NCBI RefSeq assembly: GCF_010730195.1
Contig: NZ_AP022613.1
Location: 4,278,001 to 4,342,000 of the forward strand
Source of the DNA: Mycobacterium conspicuum
GTDB taxonomy: Bacteria > Actinomycetota > Actinomycetes > Mycobacteriales > Mycobacteriaceae
Length of the DNA stretch: 64,000 nucleotides
Direction: 5' to 3'
The position numbers were made by a program, and so were the translations under genes. The notes under the pieces are model-generated. The model was not told the DNA's origin and did no database searches. It worked only from the letters and a program-made list of their open reading frames with translations. Shown in pieces: positions 63,307 through 64,000 of the stretch (position 1 is the first letter of the stretch; each line of letters starts with the position of its first letter).

Positions 63307-64000
63307 TTAGGGGGCCAGACCTGAGATGCAGAGCACTTCGTCGAGGCTCGCGGTCCGCGGCCCGGCGCCCGCTGCCGGTCGTCGATGTTGGGCGGTCACA
63401 TCGGGGCCGGTGCCGAGCTGTACACCGCCAACCCGATCCAGGCGTTCGGTGTCGAACATCGCTGGGCCGCTTGCCATTACATTGGTGAGCAGGTAGCGGC
63501 CGGCGTCGGGGGCTCGGCGCACCACGTCCTCCGCCGCGCAGGCGCCGGTCAGCTTGACCGCATCTTCGAAATTGATGCCCACCTGACACACTTGCGGTTC
63601 GGCGTCGAGCACGGCGGTCAGGCGGGTGATGAAATTCTCGGGGGCGAAAAACCGCCAACCCTCGCCTAGGTGCAGCCAGAACCGTCCGTCGACCTGAGCG
63701 CGCAGCTGCGCCAGCGGGGAAGCTGACCCGTTGCCCGATTTGCGACGGGCGAACTCGAGAAACCCGTAGCGTCTGCGCAGCTCGGCGCGGTCGGCGGCGG
63801 ACAGGCCGGCATCCAGCACCACAAAGCGCCCGGCTCGGGACGCATCGAGGCAGCAGTTCAGAAACGAGTTGATGGTCTGCTCGGTGGTCTGCGGGTCGGG
63901 CCCGGCGATCAGGCTGACGGTGACTACGTCTTCACCGGCTCGACCGCGACCTGCGGTCAGGGACTGCACCACGGCTTCGGGGTAGGGTGCGGCGGCCTCG
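63307..64000 (-). CDS. C-terminal module of another TPR/GT-A-like family protein (member 4, N-terminus off-window)
   Basis: The minus strand is open from the window edge to stop 63307 (231 codons). It reads EAAAPYPEAVVQSLTAGRGR and then the shared C-module (VVTVSLIAGPDPQTTEQTIN; FWLHLGEGWRFFAPENFITR; TASLDEVLCISGLAP). HLGEGW keeps one acidic residue that the other members lack. The head lies beyond 64000, so its type is unknown. Same strand as member 3 and ~106 bases upstream of it. Confidence 0.85.
   Translation of the reverse strand, partial: EAAAPYPEAVVQSLTAGRGRAGEDVVTVSLIAGPDPQTTEQTINSFLNCCLDASRAGRFVVLDAGLSAADRAELRRRYGFLEFARRKSGNGSASPLAQLRAQVDGRFWLHLGEGWRFFAPENFITRLTAVLDAEPQVCQVGINFEDAVKLTGACAAEDVVRRAPDAGRYLLTNVMASGPAMFDTERLDRVGGVQLGTGPDVTAQHRRPAAGAGPRTASLDEVLCISGLAP

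Overview
This is chromosomal DNA from a slow-growing mycobacterium related to M. tuberculosis (kansasii/marinum-like clade). Three signs point there. GC is very high. PE_PGRS genes are long and intact. The block 14.5-39.8 kb matches, in inverted order, the M. tuberculosis neighbourhood Rv1229c-Rv1250 (mrp, transglycosylase, DUF1003, MgtE-N/CBS, lpqY-sugABC, corA, mdh, lpqZ, SDR, kgd, membrane protein, DHA2 transporter). Species cannot be fixed from sequence alone.

Layout. (1) 1-12.4 kb: two large minus-strand PE_PGRS genes around a belt of PE-less PGRS fragments. (2) 12.6-14.4 kb: small accessory genes, including a tandem ribbon-helix-helix protein, and an AT-richer stretch of alternating purine-pyrimidine. 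(3) 14.5-21.7 kb: DHA2 transporter, Rv1249c-like membrane protein, a secreted protein and kgd. (4) 21.8-24.4 kb: two paralogous SAM methyltransferases where M. tuberculosis has relBE. (5) 24.4-29.6 kb: SDR, an mdh - malic enzyme - lpqZ operon, and corA. (6) 29.7-34.9 kb: trehalose importer operon lpqY-sugABC with an extra distal SUFU-like gene. (7) 35-39.8 kb: the Rv1233c-Rv1229c series ending in mrp. (8) 39.8-42.9 kb: relBE, a FurA-like regulator with a C-terminal tail, a 23-bp repeat array and a third PE_PGRS. (9) 43.8-64 kb: an accessory glycan/acyl-modification island.

The island is the most unusual part. Four proteins share one C-terminal architecture (TPR-like repeats followed by a GT-A-like domain in which the acidic DxD motif is lost). 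At least three of them carry unrelated N-terminal glycosyltransferase heads; the fourth runs off the window. Beside them lie a full-length FkbH-type glyceryl-ACP synthase overlapping its own acyl carrier protein, a 1425-residue fusion (FkbH-like HAD, acyltransferase-like, SGNH-like, DUF4214, methyltransferase and a C-terminal cysteine-motif domain), four further class I methyltransferases (two clearly TylF/MycF type), and a third paralog of the methyltransferase pair found next to kgd. I infer a pathway that builds and decorates a surface glycan with O-methyl and three-carbon (glyceryl/lactyl-type) groups. The product is not known from the sequence.

No rRNA, tRNA, CRISPR array or intact insertion sequence was recognised.
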